In this document: piece by piece, positions 58,280 to 64,000 of the stretch
Position numbering within the stretch: position 1 is the first letter of the stretch
Layout of the letters: each line of letters opens with the position of its first letter
From: an uncultured Gammaproteobacteria bacterium
GTDB taxonomy: Bacteria; Pseudomonadota; Gammaproteobacteria; Steroidobacterales; XN24
Length of the DNA: 64,000 bases
Assembly: GCA_947259915.1 (NCBI GenBank)
Contig: CAMYOC010000033.1
Location: forward strand, 68,923 to 132,922
Direction: 5' to 3'
Translations under genes and position numbers: made by a program
Notes under the pieces: generated by a model
Told to the model about the DNA's origin: nothing
Database searches by the model: none
Seen by the model: the letters and a program-made list of their open reading frames with translations, nothing else

Positions 58280-58666
58280 ATGAACATCAAGCCGCCGAGC
58301 AACCTGCCCGCCATCCGCACCACGCTGATGCCCAAGGACACCAATTCCTACGGCTCTATCTTCGGCGGGGTGATCCTGTCCCTGATCGACCTCGCCGCCT
58401 TTATCGAGGCCGAGCGACAGGCGCCGCATCGATATCTGACCGTAGCCATGGACAAGGTGGAGTTCCACAAACCGGTGATGGTCGGGGACATCGTTACGCT
58501 TTGGGCCGACACAGTCGATGTCGGGCGCACGTCCATCCGGGTTCAGGTCAAGGTCTTTGCCCGGGCACGCCAGACGCCGGATGAGAACGCGGTGACGACG
58601 GCGGAGGTGACCATGGTGGCCGTCGATGAACACGGCGCCCCCGTGGCGGTGTTCGATCGCGGCTGA
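58280..58666 (+). CDS. Hot-dog fold acyl-CoA thioesterase (YciA-like)
   Basis: 128 residues. PKDTNSYGSIFGGVILSLID (about 16-35, with catalytic Asp at the helix end), RYLTVAMDKVEFHKPVMVGD (about 51-70) and TTAEVTMVAVDEHGAPV are the YciA/acyl-CoA hydrolase signature. It starts 49 bases after menD on the same strand, with no terminator between. The men cluster lacks an obvious DHNA-CoA thioesterase, so this could fill that step in place of the PaaI-type MenI. That is inference; it could equally be a general acyl-CoA hydrolase. Confidence 0.88.
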   Translation: MNIKPPSNLPAIRTTLMPKDTNSYGSIFGGVILSLIDLAAFIEAERQAPHRYLTVAMDKVEFHKPVMVGDIVTLWADTVDVGRTSIRVQVKVFARARQTPDENAVTTAEVTMVAVDEHGAPVAVFDRG

Positions 58667-58718
58667 TCCGGGACGCCGGCGAAGTCCTGGCGCTGAAAAC
58701 TGAGCCTGTAAATAAACA

Positions 58719-58741
58719 CGGGGACCCTGGTCGGGTCCCCG
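58719..58741 (-). terminator. Strong hairpin, probably a bidirectional terminator
   Basis: A 9-bp stem (58719-58727 with 58733-58741; CGGGGACCC, loop TGGTC, GGGTCCCCG) lies between the thioesterase and the YegP-like gene. On the minus strand it is followed by TGTTTATTT; on the plus strand no T tract follows. It can therefore stop transcription from the minus-strand gene and perhaps slow the men transcript. Confidence 0.6.
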
Positions 58742-58784
58742 CGTCGAGGGAAGGTCAGCGGAGATGAATCGGAGAAAGAGTCTT

Positions 58785-58804
58785 GATTACCTCCATGGGT
58801 AATC
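58785..58804. other. Perfect 7-bp inverted repeat
   Basis: GATTACC (58785-58791), loop TCCATG, GGTAATC (58798-58804). It is in the convergent gap between the thioesterase and YegP-like genes, 94 bases beyond the stop codon of the latter. Its AT-richer arms stand out against the surroundings. It could be a protein-binding site or a second stop hairpin. Confidence 0.4.
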
Positions 58805-58897
58805 TAGCGCTCTGCGCCAACGGCGCAATGACCCAGATCAATTTCCCTGGTCATCCGGTCCGTTTCGGTCTCTCGCCACCCCGCTCTTTGGGCAATC

Positions 58898-59227
58898 TCA
58901 GGCCTCTGCCACCGCGGCGTCGGGCGCGTTGCGTGCCACCGAGGCGATACCGTTCTTGCAGCTCGCCGTGGAGTTGTACATCTCGCTGGTGCCGATGACC
59001 TGCCCGTTGGTGGCTTTGAGCACGAAGTAGTGCTTGTCGTTGGACGAGGTCTTCGCCTCAAACCGCTTCTCGTCCTGGGAATTGCGCCGCACGGACTCGA
59101 TGCCGTTCTTGCAGTCGGCCTTGGCCTTGTAACCCTGGCTCTGCAGGATCGGCTCACCGTTGCCGGCTTTGAGCCTGAAATAGTGTTTGCCGTTCTTGCC
59201 CGTATAGGTCTCGAATTTACCTGCCAT
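58898..59227 (-). CDS. YegP family (DUF1508) tandem-repeat protein
   Basis: 109 residues from the ATG behind GGGAGAAA. Two DUF1508 repeats are visible: GKFETYTGKNGKHYFRLKAG with IESVRRNSQDEKRFEAKTSS (first about 3-50) and NDKHYFVLKATNGQVIGTSE with CKNGIASVARNAPDAA (second about 53-105). YegP-like proteins are small, basic beta-alpha proteins of unproven role. The longer open frame upstream lacks family sequence. A TATATT box (59312-59317) upstream may be its -10. Confidence 0.92.
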   Translation of the reverse strand: MAGKFETYTGKNGKHYFRLKAGNGEPILQSQGYKAKADCKNGIESVRRNSQDEKRFEAKTSSNDKHYFVLKATNGQVIGTSEMYNSTASCKNGIASVARNAPDAAVAEA

Positions 59228-59659
59228 CTTTTTCTCCCGCTTGTCGTTGAAATCAATCGGTCGCGACGTCGTCCAGTACTCGCAGGCGGTCGATCCTGCC
59301 CACTCTGAGCCAATATACCCGGATTTCTGCCCCGCAAAGCGCGGCAGCCAGTCGCTTCGGCGCCACACTTTGACACCGCCGCGCCCGTGGAATCAACCAT
59401 TTTACCGAAGCCTTCCGGTCTCCTGCTCTCAGTCGGAGCGCTATGGCCGGCCCGCCCCTCCCCTCGGACGCGTGGTTTGGGTCACTTCCCGACCACGCCG
59501 GGTGCCGCCAAACCGGGGCTCGTGAGGGCTCTCTTTGCCGCCGCCATTGGCCGGAAAATGCGGGGCAACCCTATGAAATAACGCCGATTTCGACCGCTCA
59601 TCCGGCGATTTGCCCCGCTCGTCGGAAACTCTTGCCCGAGGGCCTCGCGGACCGCGACC
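59228..59659. other. 432-base divergent leader of the pilus operon and YegP-like gene
   Basis: No supported gene. On the minus side a TATATT box at 59312-59317 (about 85 bases before the YegP-like start) is the best promoter candidate. On the plus side the nested hairpin at 59560-59618 precedes fimT. The rest is GC-rich and featureless to me. Confidence 0.55.
59560..59618 (+). promoter_or_regulatory. Nested inverted repeat upstream of the minor pilin operon
   Basis: Outer arms GCGGGGCAA (59560-59568) and TTGCCCCGC (59610-59618) pair perfectly over 9 bp. Inside the loop CGCCG (59582-59586) pairs with CGGCG (59603-59607). The structure ends 41 bases before the fimT start codon and could be an RNA leader or a DNA-looping operator. 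Confidence 0.4.
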
Positions 59660-60283
59660 ATGGCTGCCATGAACAAAAAGCGTCAATCCGGCTTCTCGAT
59701 ACTCGAGGTCCTCGTCACGCTGGCCATCGTCGCCATCCTGATGGGCATCGGCATCCCCTCGTTCCAGAATCTGATGGACACCAACCGCATGGCCGCGGCG
59801 GTCAATGATCTGGTCGGCGGCATGCATGCGGCCCGGGCAGAAGCGATCAAGCGGCGCGCCAATATCACGATCTGCGCCAGCAGTGACTGGAATACCGCGG
59901 ATCCCGATTGTGATAACGCCGCCCACTTCGGCAGCGGCTGGATCATGTTTGTAGACGGCGTGCCGCCGGTGGCCGCGAACGCGGACATCGATGGCCCCGA
60001 CCAACTGCTTCGGGCGCACGGCCCGCTGGCCGAAACGGTGGCTGCCATCGATGTGGACGCCGGCGTCACGGTGCCATACATCTCTTACGCGCCGACCGGA
60101 TTTACGCAGCAGATCGGCGCCCTGGTGCCGGTCAACAACATCCAGATCTGCGATCGCCGCGGCAACGTCGACACCGGCGGCGGCATCGCGGCAGGACGCT
60201 GGATCAACATAGCGGTGACCGGCCGGCCACAGATCTTCTCTCAGCAGGCAGACGTACAGGGCAGCCCGCTGGGCGGCTGCTAG
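59660..60283 (+). CDS. fimT: Type IV minor pilin, GspH/FimT family
   Basis: 207-residue prepilin. The leader (MAAMNKKRQSG, or from the second Met at 59669) ends at a PilD site Gly-Phe, followed by FSILEVLVTLAIVAILMGIG with the essential Glu5. A GspH pilin domain follows (about 45-200) including RAEAIKRRANITICASSD and a C-terminal pair of Cys (ICDRRG...GGC) that probably closes the D-loop. FimT/FimU-type minor pilins prime pilus assembly. It opens the operon pilV-pilW-pilX-pilY1; the next gene starts 7 bases on. Confidence 0.92.
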   Translation: MAAMNKKRQSGFSILEVLVTLAIVAILMGIGIPSFQNLMDTNRMAAAVNDLVGGMHAARAEAIKRRANITICASSDWNTADPDCDNAAHFGSGWIMFVDGVPPVAANADIDGPDQLLRAHGPLAETVAAIDVDAGVTVPYISYAPTGFTQQIGALVPVNNIQICDRRGNVDTGGGIAAGRWINIAVTGRPQIFSQQADVQGSPLGGC

Positions 60284-60290
60284 CACTTGC

Positions 60291-60773
60291 ATGGACATGA
60301 ATATGAACTCCGGATACCCGTCAATGCGTCATTCCCGAGGCTTCACGCTGCTGGAAGTGCTGGTCGCGCTGGTCGTGATCTCCGTCGGCATGCTCGGCAT
60401 CGCCGTGCTCTATGTCGAGGGGCTGAAAGCCCAGCGGACATCGATCTACCGCACCTCGGCGGTCAATCTCGTTGCTGACATGGCGGATCGGATCCGCGTC
60501 AACCCGGACGGTGAGGCTGCCTATCAGGGCGCCGCCGCCGACAACGGCTGCACCAACGGCATCGTCGATTGCACACCGGCCGAGATGGCGGCCGAAGACC
60601 TGTTGATCTGGAACCAGAATCTGGCCGGACGCTTGCCGGCCGGGGCGGCCGGGACGGTAGCGGTCACCGATCTCGGCATCATCAATCAATACGTGATCAC
60701 CGTGACCTGGCAGGAAGCCGGATTCGCGGATGTCCAGACCTACTCGGTCACGATACAAAACAGCAACATCTAG
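60291..60773 (+). CDS. pilV: Type IV pilus minor pilin PilV
   Basis: 160 residues. The prepilin cleavage site is RG|FTLLEVLVALVVISVGML (Glu5 present, about 17-35), then the PilV block IAVLYVEGLKAQRTSIYRTS and NLVADMADRIRVNP (about 60-73), which is the family hallmark. Two Cys (about 87 and 94, NGCTNGIVDC) probably form a disulfide. The start is uncertain among four in-frame ATGs (60291, 60297, 60303, 60324). It is second in the minor pilin operon and forms the tip complex with FimT/U, PilW, PilX and PilY1. Confidence 0.93.
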   Translation: MDMNMNSGYPSMRHSRGFTLLEVLVALVVISVGMLGIAVLYVEGLKAQRTSIYRTSAVNLVADMADRIRVNPDGEAAYQGAAADNGCTNGIVDCTPAEMAAEDLLIWNQNLAGRLPAGAAGTVAVTDLGIINQYVITVTWQEAGFADVQTYSVTIQNSNI

Positions 60774-60786
60774 GGAAACCATAACG

Positions 60787-61788
60787 ATGTTCAGTACGCA
60801 CAAAACAGATACTCGTCTCCGCCCGGCATCATCCGATCGGGAGCAGGGCTTTACCCTGATCGAGATGATGGTAGCGATGGCCATCGGTCTGGTACTCATC
60901 CTCGGGGCGGTGAATATCTACGCCCAGGGCCGGCAGAGTTTTCGCACCGCCGAGTCGATCGCCAGGGTCCAGGAGAATGCCCGCTTCGCGCTGGACCTGA
61001 TGGGCCCGGATATCCGACTGGTCAATTTTTGGGGCCGCAACAGCGAGGCGGCTTATGTCGCCCCTCCGGCTGGCCTAATCGTGACCTGCAATGCCGCCGA
61101 CGTGAGCGCATGGGCGCTGAATCTGGTTAACGGCATCGAGGCTGTGGACGATGGTTACACCCTGCCCTGCCCGGCTTTCAGCGGCGCTCAGCCGAACAGT
61201 GACGTACTGGTTTTGCGCCACGCCAGCGGTCAGCCCGCCGCGCCCACCGCGGGGCGCCTGCAGATCCAGAGCGGCCGTGTTTCCGCCGCGCTGTTCAACA
61301 CTGGCATCATCCCGGGCGGGGCGATCCCGGCACCACCAGCCTCGGTCACCCATGATGTGGTGGTCAATGCCTATTACGTCGACCAGCAGTCATCGCTCGG
61401 CGCCAATGTGCCATCGTTGCGACGATTGAGCCTGGTCCCCGCCGCCGGTGGTGGCGCCGGAACCATGCAGGACCAGGAGATCATCCCCGGGGTCGAGAGC
61501 CTCCAGGTGCAGTTGGGTATCGACACGACCGATGATGGCGCTGCGGATCGCTATGTGGATTCCGACGCCGGCATCATCACCCCAGGTGACATCGCTTTCG
61601 ATCCCGACGCCGAAGTCGTGTCCGTGCGCCTGTGGATGCTGGTGCGTGCGGAGCAGCGTGAAAACGGCCATACGGACGCGGGGCCCTACGTGCCGCCTGA
61701 TGCGGATCTCGCGGCGATCACGCCCAACGATGCGTTCCGGCGCATGGCGCTCACCACCACCATCAAGCTCAGAAACACAGGGAGCTGA
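60787..61788 (+). CDS. pilW: Type IV pilus minor pilin PilW
   Basis: 333 residues from the ATG 13 bases after pilV. The prepilin site is QG|FTLIEMMVAMAIGLVLILG (Glu5, about 21-39). VQENARFALDLMGPDIRLVN (about 68-87) is the PilW family block, and GVESLQVQLGIDTTDDGAAD (about 237-256) marks the C-terminal domain. PilW is a large minor pilin of the priming complex. The sequence is unusually acidic in its last third. It is 4 bases before pilX, which has its own GGGAG RBS inside the pilW end. Confidence 0.92.
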   Translation: MFSTHKTDTRLRPASSDREQGFTLIEMMVAMAIGLVLILGAVNIYAQGRQSFRTAESIARVQENARFALDLMGPDIRLVNFWGRNSEAAYVAPPAGLIVTCNAADVSAWALNLVNGIEAVDDGYTLPCPAFSGAQPNSDVLVLRHASGQPAAPTAGRLQIQSGRVSAALFNTGIIPGGAIPAPPASVTHDVVVNAYYVDQQSSLGANVPSLRRLSLVPAAGGGAGTMQDQEIIPGVESLQVQLGIDTTDDGAADRYVDSDAGIITPGDIAFDPDAEVVSVRLWMLVRAEQRENGHTDAGPYVPPDADLAAITPNDAFRRMALTTTIKLRNTGS

Positions 61789-61792
61789 AACA

Positions 61793-62260
61793 ATGACATT
61801 CCCGAACGGACATCCCAATCGGCAGACCGGCGCCGCCCTGGTCGTGGGCCTGGTGCTGCTGCTGGTGCTGACCATCCTGGCCGTGGCGACCATGAATACC
61901 GCCAGTCTGGAAGTGGCGATGGCCAGCAATAATCAGAACAGCCAGAGCGCGTTCCAGATGGCCGAGACCGCGATCGATCTGAACCTGGCCACGACTGACA
62001 ACAACCGCGACCTGCTGGTGGCTGTCAACGGCGCACCGCAGTGGTGCCTGGGTCTGACCAACGTCGCCAACGTGGGCACCTATAACGGTTGTCATGTGTT
62101 TACCGGTGACGTCACGTCGTTGGCGGGCTCCAGCGTCGGCCTTGGCGGCGGTCTGGCAGCCTATCATTTCAATTCCGTGGGCAACGGCACCTCGTTCCGC
62201 GGTGCCCAGTCCAATCACTTGCAGAGTTTCTATGTCCCAGGTCCCGGTGGCGGGAACTGA
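61793..62260 (+). CDS. pilX: Type IV pilus minor pilin PilX
   Basis: 155 residues. A leader of 13 residues precedes AALVVGLVLLLVLTILAVAT, followed by the PilX block EVAMASNNQNSQSAFQMAET (about 40-59). As in other PilX proteins the prepilin peptide has G-A rather than the canonical G-F, and the fifth residue is not Glu. Two Cys (about 84 and 102) may pair in the C-terminal domain. GGGAG lies 8 bases before the ATG. It precedes an unknown exported protein and pilY1. Confidence 0.88.
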   Translation: MTFPNGHPNRQTGAALVVGLVLLLVLTILAVATMNTASLEVAMASNNQNSQSAFQMAETAIDLNLATTDNNRDLLVAVNGAPQWCLGLTNVANVGTYNGCHVFTGDVTSLAGSSVGLGGGLAAYHFNSVGNGTSFRGAQSNHLQSFYVPGPGGGN

Positions 62261-62276
62261 GGGAGGTCCATACGTC

Positions 62277-62645
62277 ATGAATGCCAAACATCTCATCTTC
62301 TCGTTTGCACTGGCCGCTTGTCTCGCGGCCCCAGCGCAGGGCGCCCTCGATCGTATCGAAGAGACGCTTGAGCTCGATCGTACGCAGATCGACCTGCCCG
62401 GCTTCGCCACGGATCAGGTCGTGGTGCGGACCTGTGAGGACTGCGAACGACTGATCTTGCAGGTCAGCGAACGCACCGAATACCGTCTCGGCCTGCGCGG
62501 CGAAAAAGTCGACCTGCAGACATTCCGCGAGGCTGCGCTCAAGGGCCAGGCCGAAGACACGCTTATTTACGTCACCTTTGCCACCAATGGGCAGAGCGTG
62601 AGACGCATCGCACTGGGTACGCCGCCGTTCGCGGCGGCCCAATAA
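62277..62645 (+). CDS. Exported protein of unknown function between pilX and pilY1
   Basis: 122 residues with a signal peptide (about 1-22, MNAKHLIFSFALAACLAAPA). A short beta-rich domain follows, with CEDC (Cys53 and Cys56) and LILQVSERTEYRLGLRGEKV. No prepilin motif is present. In Pseudomonas a similar-sized PilY2 lies after pilY1; here a small exported protein lies before it, and I cannot show that the two are homologous. GGGAGG precedes the ATG. Its stop codon is 13 bases before the pilY1 start codon. Confidence 0.8.
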   Translation: MNAKHLIFSFALAACLAAPAQGALDRIEETLELDRTQIDLPGFATDQVVVRTCEDCERLILQVSERTEYRLGLRGEKVDLQTFREAALKGQAEDTLIYVTFATNGQSVRRIALGTPPFAAAQ

Positions 62646-62658
62646 CGAGGACGCTGCC

Positions 62659-64000
62659 ATGGTTACTGCTATGAACCGCAACAAGACTCGCGTCGCCTCA
62701 TTGCTGGCGCCCCTGCTGCTCATTGTAGGCGCGGGCAGTCCGGTGATGGCTGACGACGCCGAACTGTTCCTTGCCGTCAAGGACCCGCTGCTGACCGGAG
62801 CGCAGCCGAATATCATGTTTATCATCGACACGTCCGGCAGTATGGACACCGACGTGCTCACTCAGGAAGACTGGAATCCGGGAGTGACCTTCGATGGCTG
62901 TTTCCGCAATGACGCCATCTATTGGTCTACCACCAACGAATATCCGGATTGCAGCAGCGACCAGTGGTTCCCGAAGAGCCGCAACAAGTGCCAGGCGTCC
63001 TTCAGCCAGTTCGATGGGGTCGGGTCCTATACCGATGAGATGCGTGCCTGGCGCCCGCGCTCGAATCCCGCCAACAGCCGCTGGAGGATTCTCAGCACCA
63101 ATCGGGACCGTGATGTGGAATGTCAGGCGGACCGGGGCATACACGGCAACGGTGGCGCCGAGACCTGGGCAGCCAACGGTTCGCTCGGCCCATGGCACAC
63201 GGATAACAGCAACGAGCCTTCATGGAACACGCAGTATTTCTTGTTCGACGGCAACTGGCTGGACTGGAACGCTACCGGCGGCTCCGTGACCCGGACCCGT
63301 ATCGACATCGTCAAGCAGGTCTCGAAGCAGATCCTCGACAACGTGGATGGTGTCAACGTCGGCCTGATGCGGTTCAACACCGAGGAAGGCGGACCGGTGA
63401 TCCACGCGATGGAAGATATCGCGACCGCCAGAGGGCCCATGAAGACCGCTATCGACGCGCTCCCGGCGAGCGGCTGGACACCGCTGTCGGAGACCCTGTA
63501 TGAGGCCGGACAATATTACAGCGGGCGCGATGTCGATTATGGCAACGTCGGTCCGGTCGAGAGCGTCCCGCAATCACGGCTCGGTGGCGATCCTAACGGA
63601 TCTGCCTACGTGGCTCCGGTCAATTTCTCCTGTCAGAAAAACTACATCGTGTTGCTGACCGATGGCGCGCCCACACGAGACGTGAGCGCGGAATCCAAGA
63701 TCGAAGGACTTCCGGGTTTCGATGACCTCATCGGCCCGGATTGTGACGGCAGCGGCGATGGCTCTTGTCTGGACGACATGGCCGAGTATCTGTTCGAATC
63801 CGATCTGGACGGCAATCTCCCCGGACAGCAGAACGTGACCACCTACACCATCGGCTTTACCGTCGATCTGCCGCTGCTCGCCTCGACTGCAAGCCGCGGC
63901 GGTGGTGATTACAAGCTCGCGGACGATACCGCGACGCTGGCCACCGTGCTCAGCGACATCGTGTTGTCGATCAAGGACGACGCGACGACATTCTCTGCGC
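62659..64000 (+). CDS. pilY1: Type IV pilus tip adhesin PilY1, N-terminal part (cut by window edge)
   Basis: 447 complete codons are visible and the frame is open at the right edge. A signal peptide (about 1-32) leads to a von Willebrand A domain: NIMFIIDTSGSMDTDV carries the metal-ion-dependent adhesion motif DxSxS (Asp57, Ser59 and Ser61), and YIVLLTDGAPTRD (about 329-341) holds the late metal Asp. Cys-rich loops (FDGCFRND, DCSSDQW, CQADRG) are typical. Full-length PilY1 usually exceeds 1000 residues and ends in a beta-propeller, not visible here. It presents at the pilus tip and controls retraction and surface sensing. Confidence 0.92.
   Translation, partial: MVTAMNRNKTRVASLLAPLLLIVGAGSPVMADDAELFLAVKDPLLTGAQPNIMFIIDTSGSMDTDVLTQEDWNPGVTFDGCFRNDAIYWSTTNEYPDCSSDQWFPKSRNKCQASFSQFDGVGSYTDEMRAWRPRSNPANSRWRILSTNRDRDVECQADRGIHGNGGAETWAANGSLGPWHTDNSNEPSWNTQYFLFDGNWLDWNATGGSVTRTRIDIVKQVSKQILDNVDGVNVGLMRFNTEEGGPVIHAMEDIATARGPMKTAIDALPASGWTPLSETLYEAGQYYSGRDVDYGNVGPVESVPQSRLGGDPNGSAYVAPVNFSCQKNYIVLLTDGAPTRDVSAESKIEGLPGFDDLIGPDCDGSGDGSCLDDMAEYLFESDLDGNLPGQQNVTTYTIGFTVDLPLLASTASRGGGDYKLADDTATLATVLSDIVLSIKDDATTFSA

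Noticed and set aside
59543..59563. A sigma-54 promoter (-24/-12) before the pilus operon
   Set aside because: The GG and GC elements are one base too close and the flanking bases do not match.

Overview
The window is a gene-dense, high-GC stretch of chromosome with no rRNA, tRNA, IS element, prophage or CRISPR that I could recognise. Gene content points to a gammaproteobacterium. The markers are a full-length fused PurL, a Pseudomonas-type type IV minor-pilin operon, a DUF1820 protein, EttA, and the five-step hut pathway (HutF plus HutG). A complete set of menaquinone genes apart from menH lies beside ubiE, so the organism can probably switch between quinones under low oxygen. I cannot name the species.

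Layout. 1-3.8 kb (minus): glyA-nrdR-ribD-ribE-ribB. 3.9-8 kb: an HDAC-family deacetylase and a large exported penicillin-acylase-family Ntn hydrolase with a strong terminator. 8-12.9 kb: ettA, a TPR/aspartyl-asparaginyl beta-hydroxylase, a ferredoxin-NADP reductase and an exported methyltransferase. 12.9-19.6 kb: hutG-hutF (minus) diverging from hutI-hutH-kinase-small membrane protein (plus). hutU sits 20 kb away (38.4-40.1 kb) at the head of its own minus-strand operon. 19.7-25.2 kb: a zinc-ribbon/DUF4145-like protein, an unknown 174-residue protein, a PepQ-like dipeptidase, an exported unknown protein, a strictosidine-synthase-like beta-propeller and a GNAT. 25.3-28.6 kb: fhs, an ankyrin lipoprotein and a Tat-exported Rieske-like protein whose last cluster ligand appears to be Glu.

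28.7-31.6 kb: a basic exported protein and a three-gene operon (small membrane protein, esterase, ICMT-like methyltransferase). 31.7-35.2 kb: a ThDP enzyme strongly resembling human ILVBL/HACL2 downstream of a YdiF-type CoA-transferase. Together they could activate and cleave 2-hydroxy acids through their CoA thioesters, which I consider the most novel metabolic suggestion here. 35.5-42 kb: a DRAM/Frag1-like membrane protein, the hutU-DUF429-hydrolase-GNAT operon and a PafA-like lipoprotein phosphatase. 42-49.9 kb: purL, a metallo-beta-lactamase-fold hydrolase, DUF1820, an orphan T6SS-type FHA protein (TagH-like), an NDUFA9-like epimerase and a DCC thiol protein.

50-58.7 kb is the quinone cluster: ubiE/menG-menE, then menB-menA-menC on the other strand, then menF-menD and a YciA-like thioesterase. 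A perfect palindrome overlaps the predicted menB -35 box in the menB/menF divergent gap. 58.9-64 kb: a YegP-like DUF1508 protein, then the minor pilin operon fimT-pilV-pilW-pilX-(unknown exported protein)-pilY1. pilY1 runs off the right edge, and ribB runs off the left edge. Most neighbouring genes overlap or are separated by only a few bases, and no gene looks broken.
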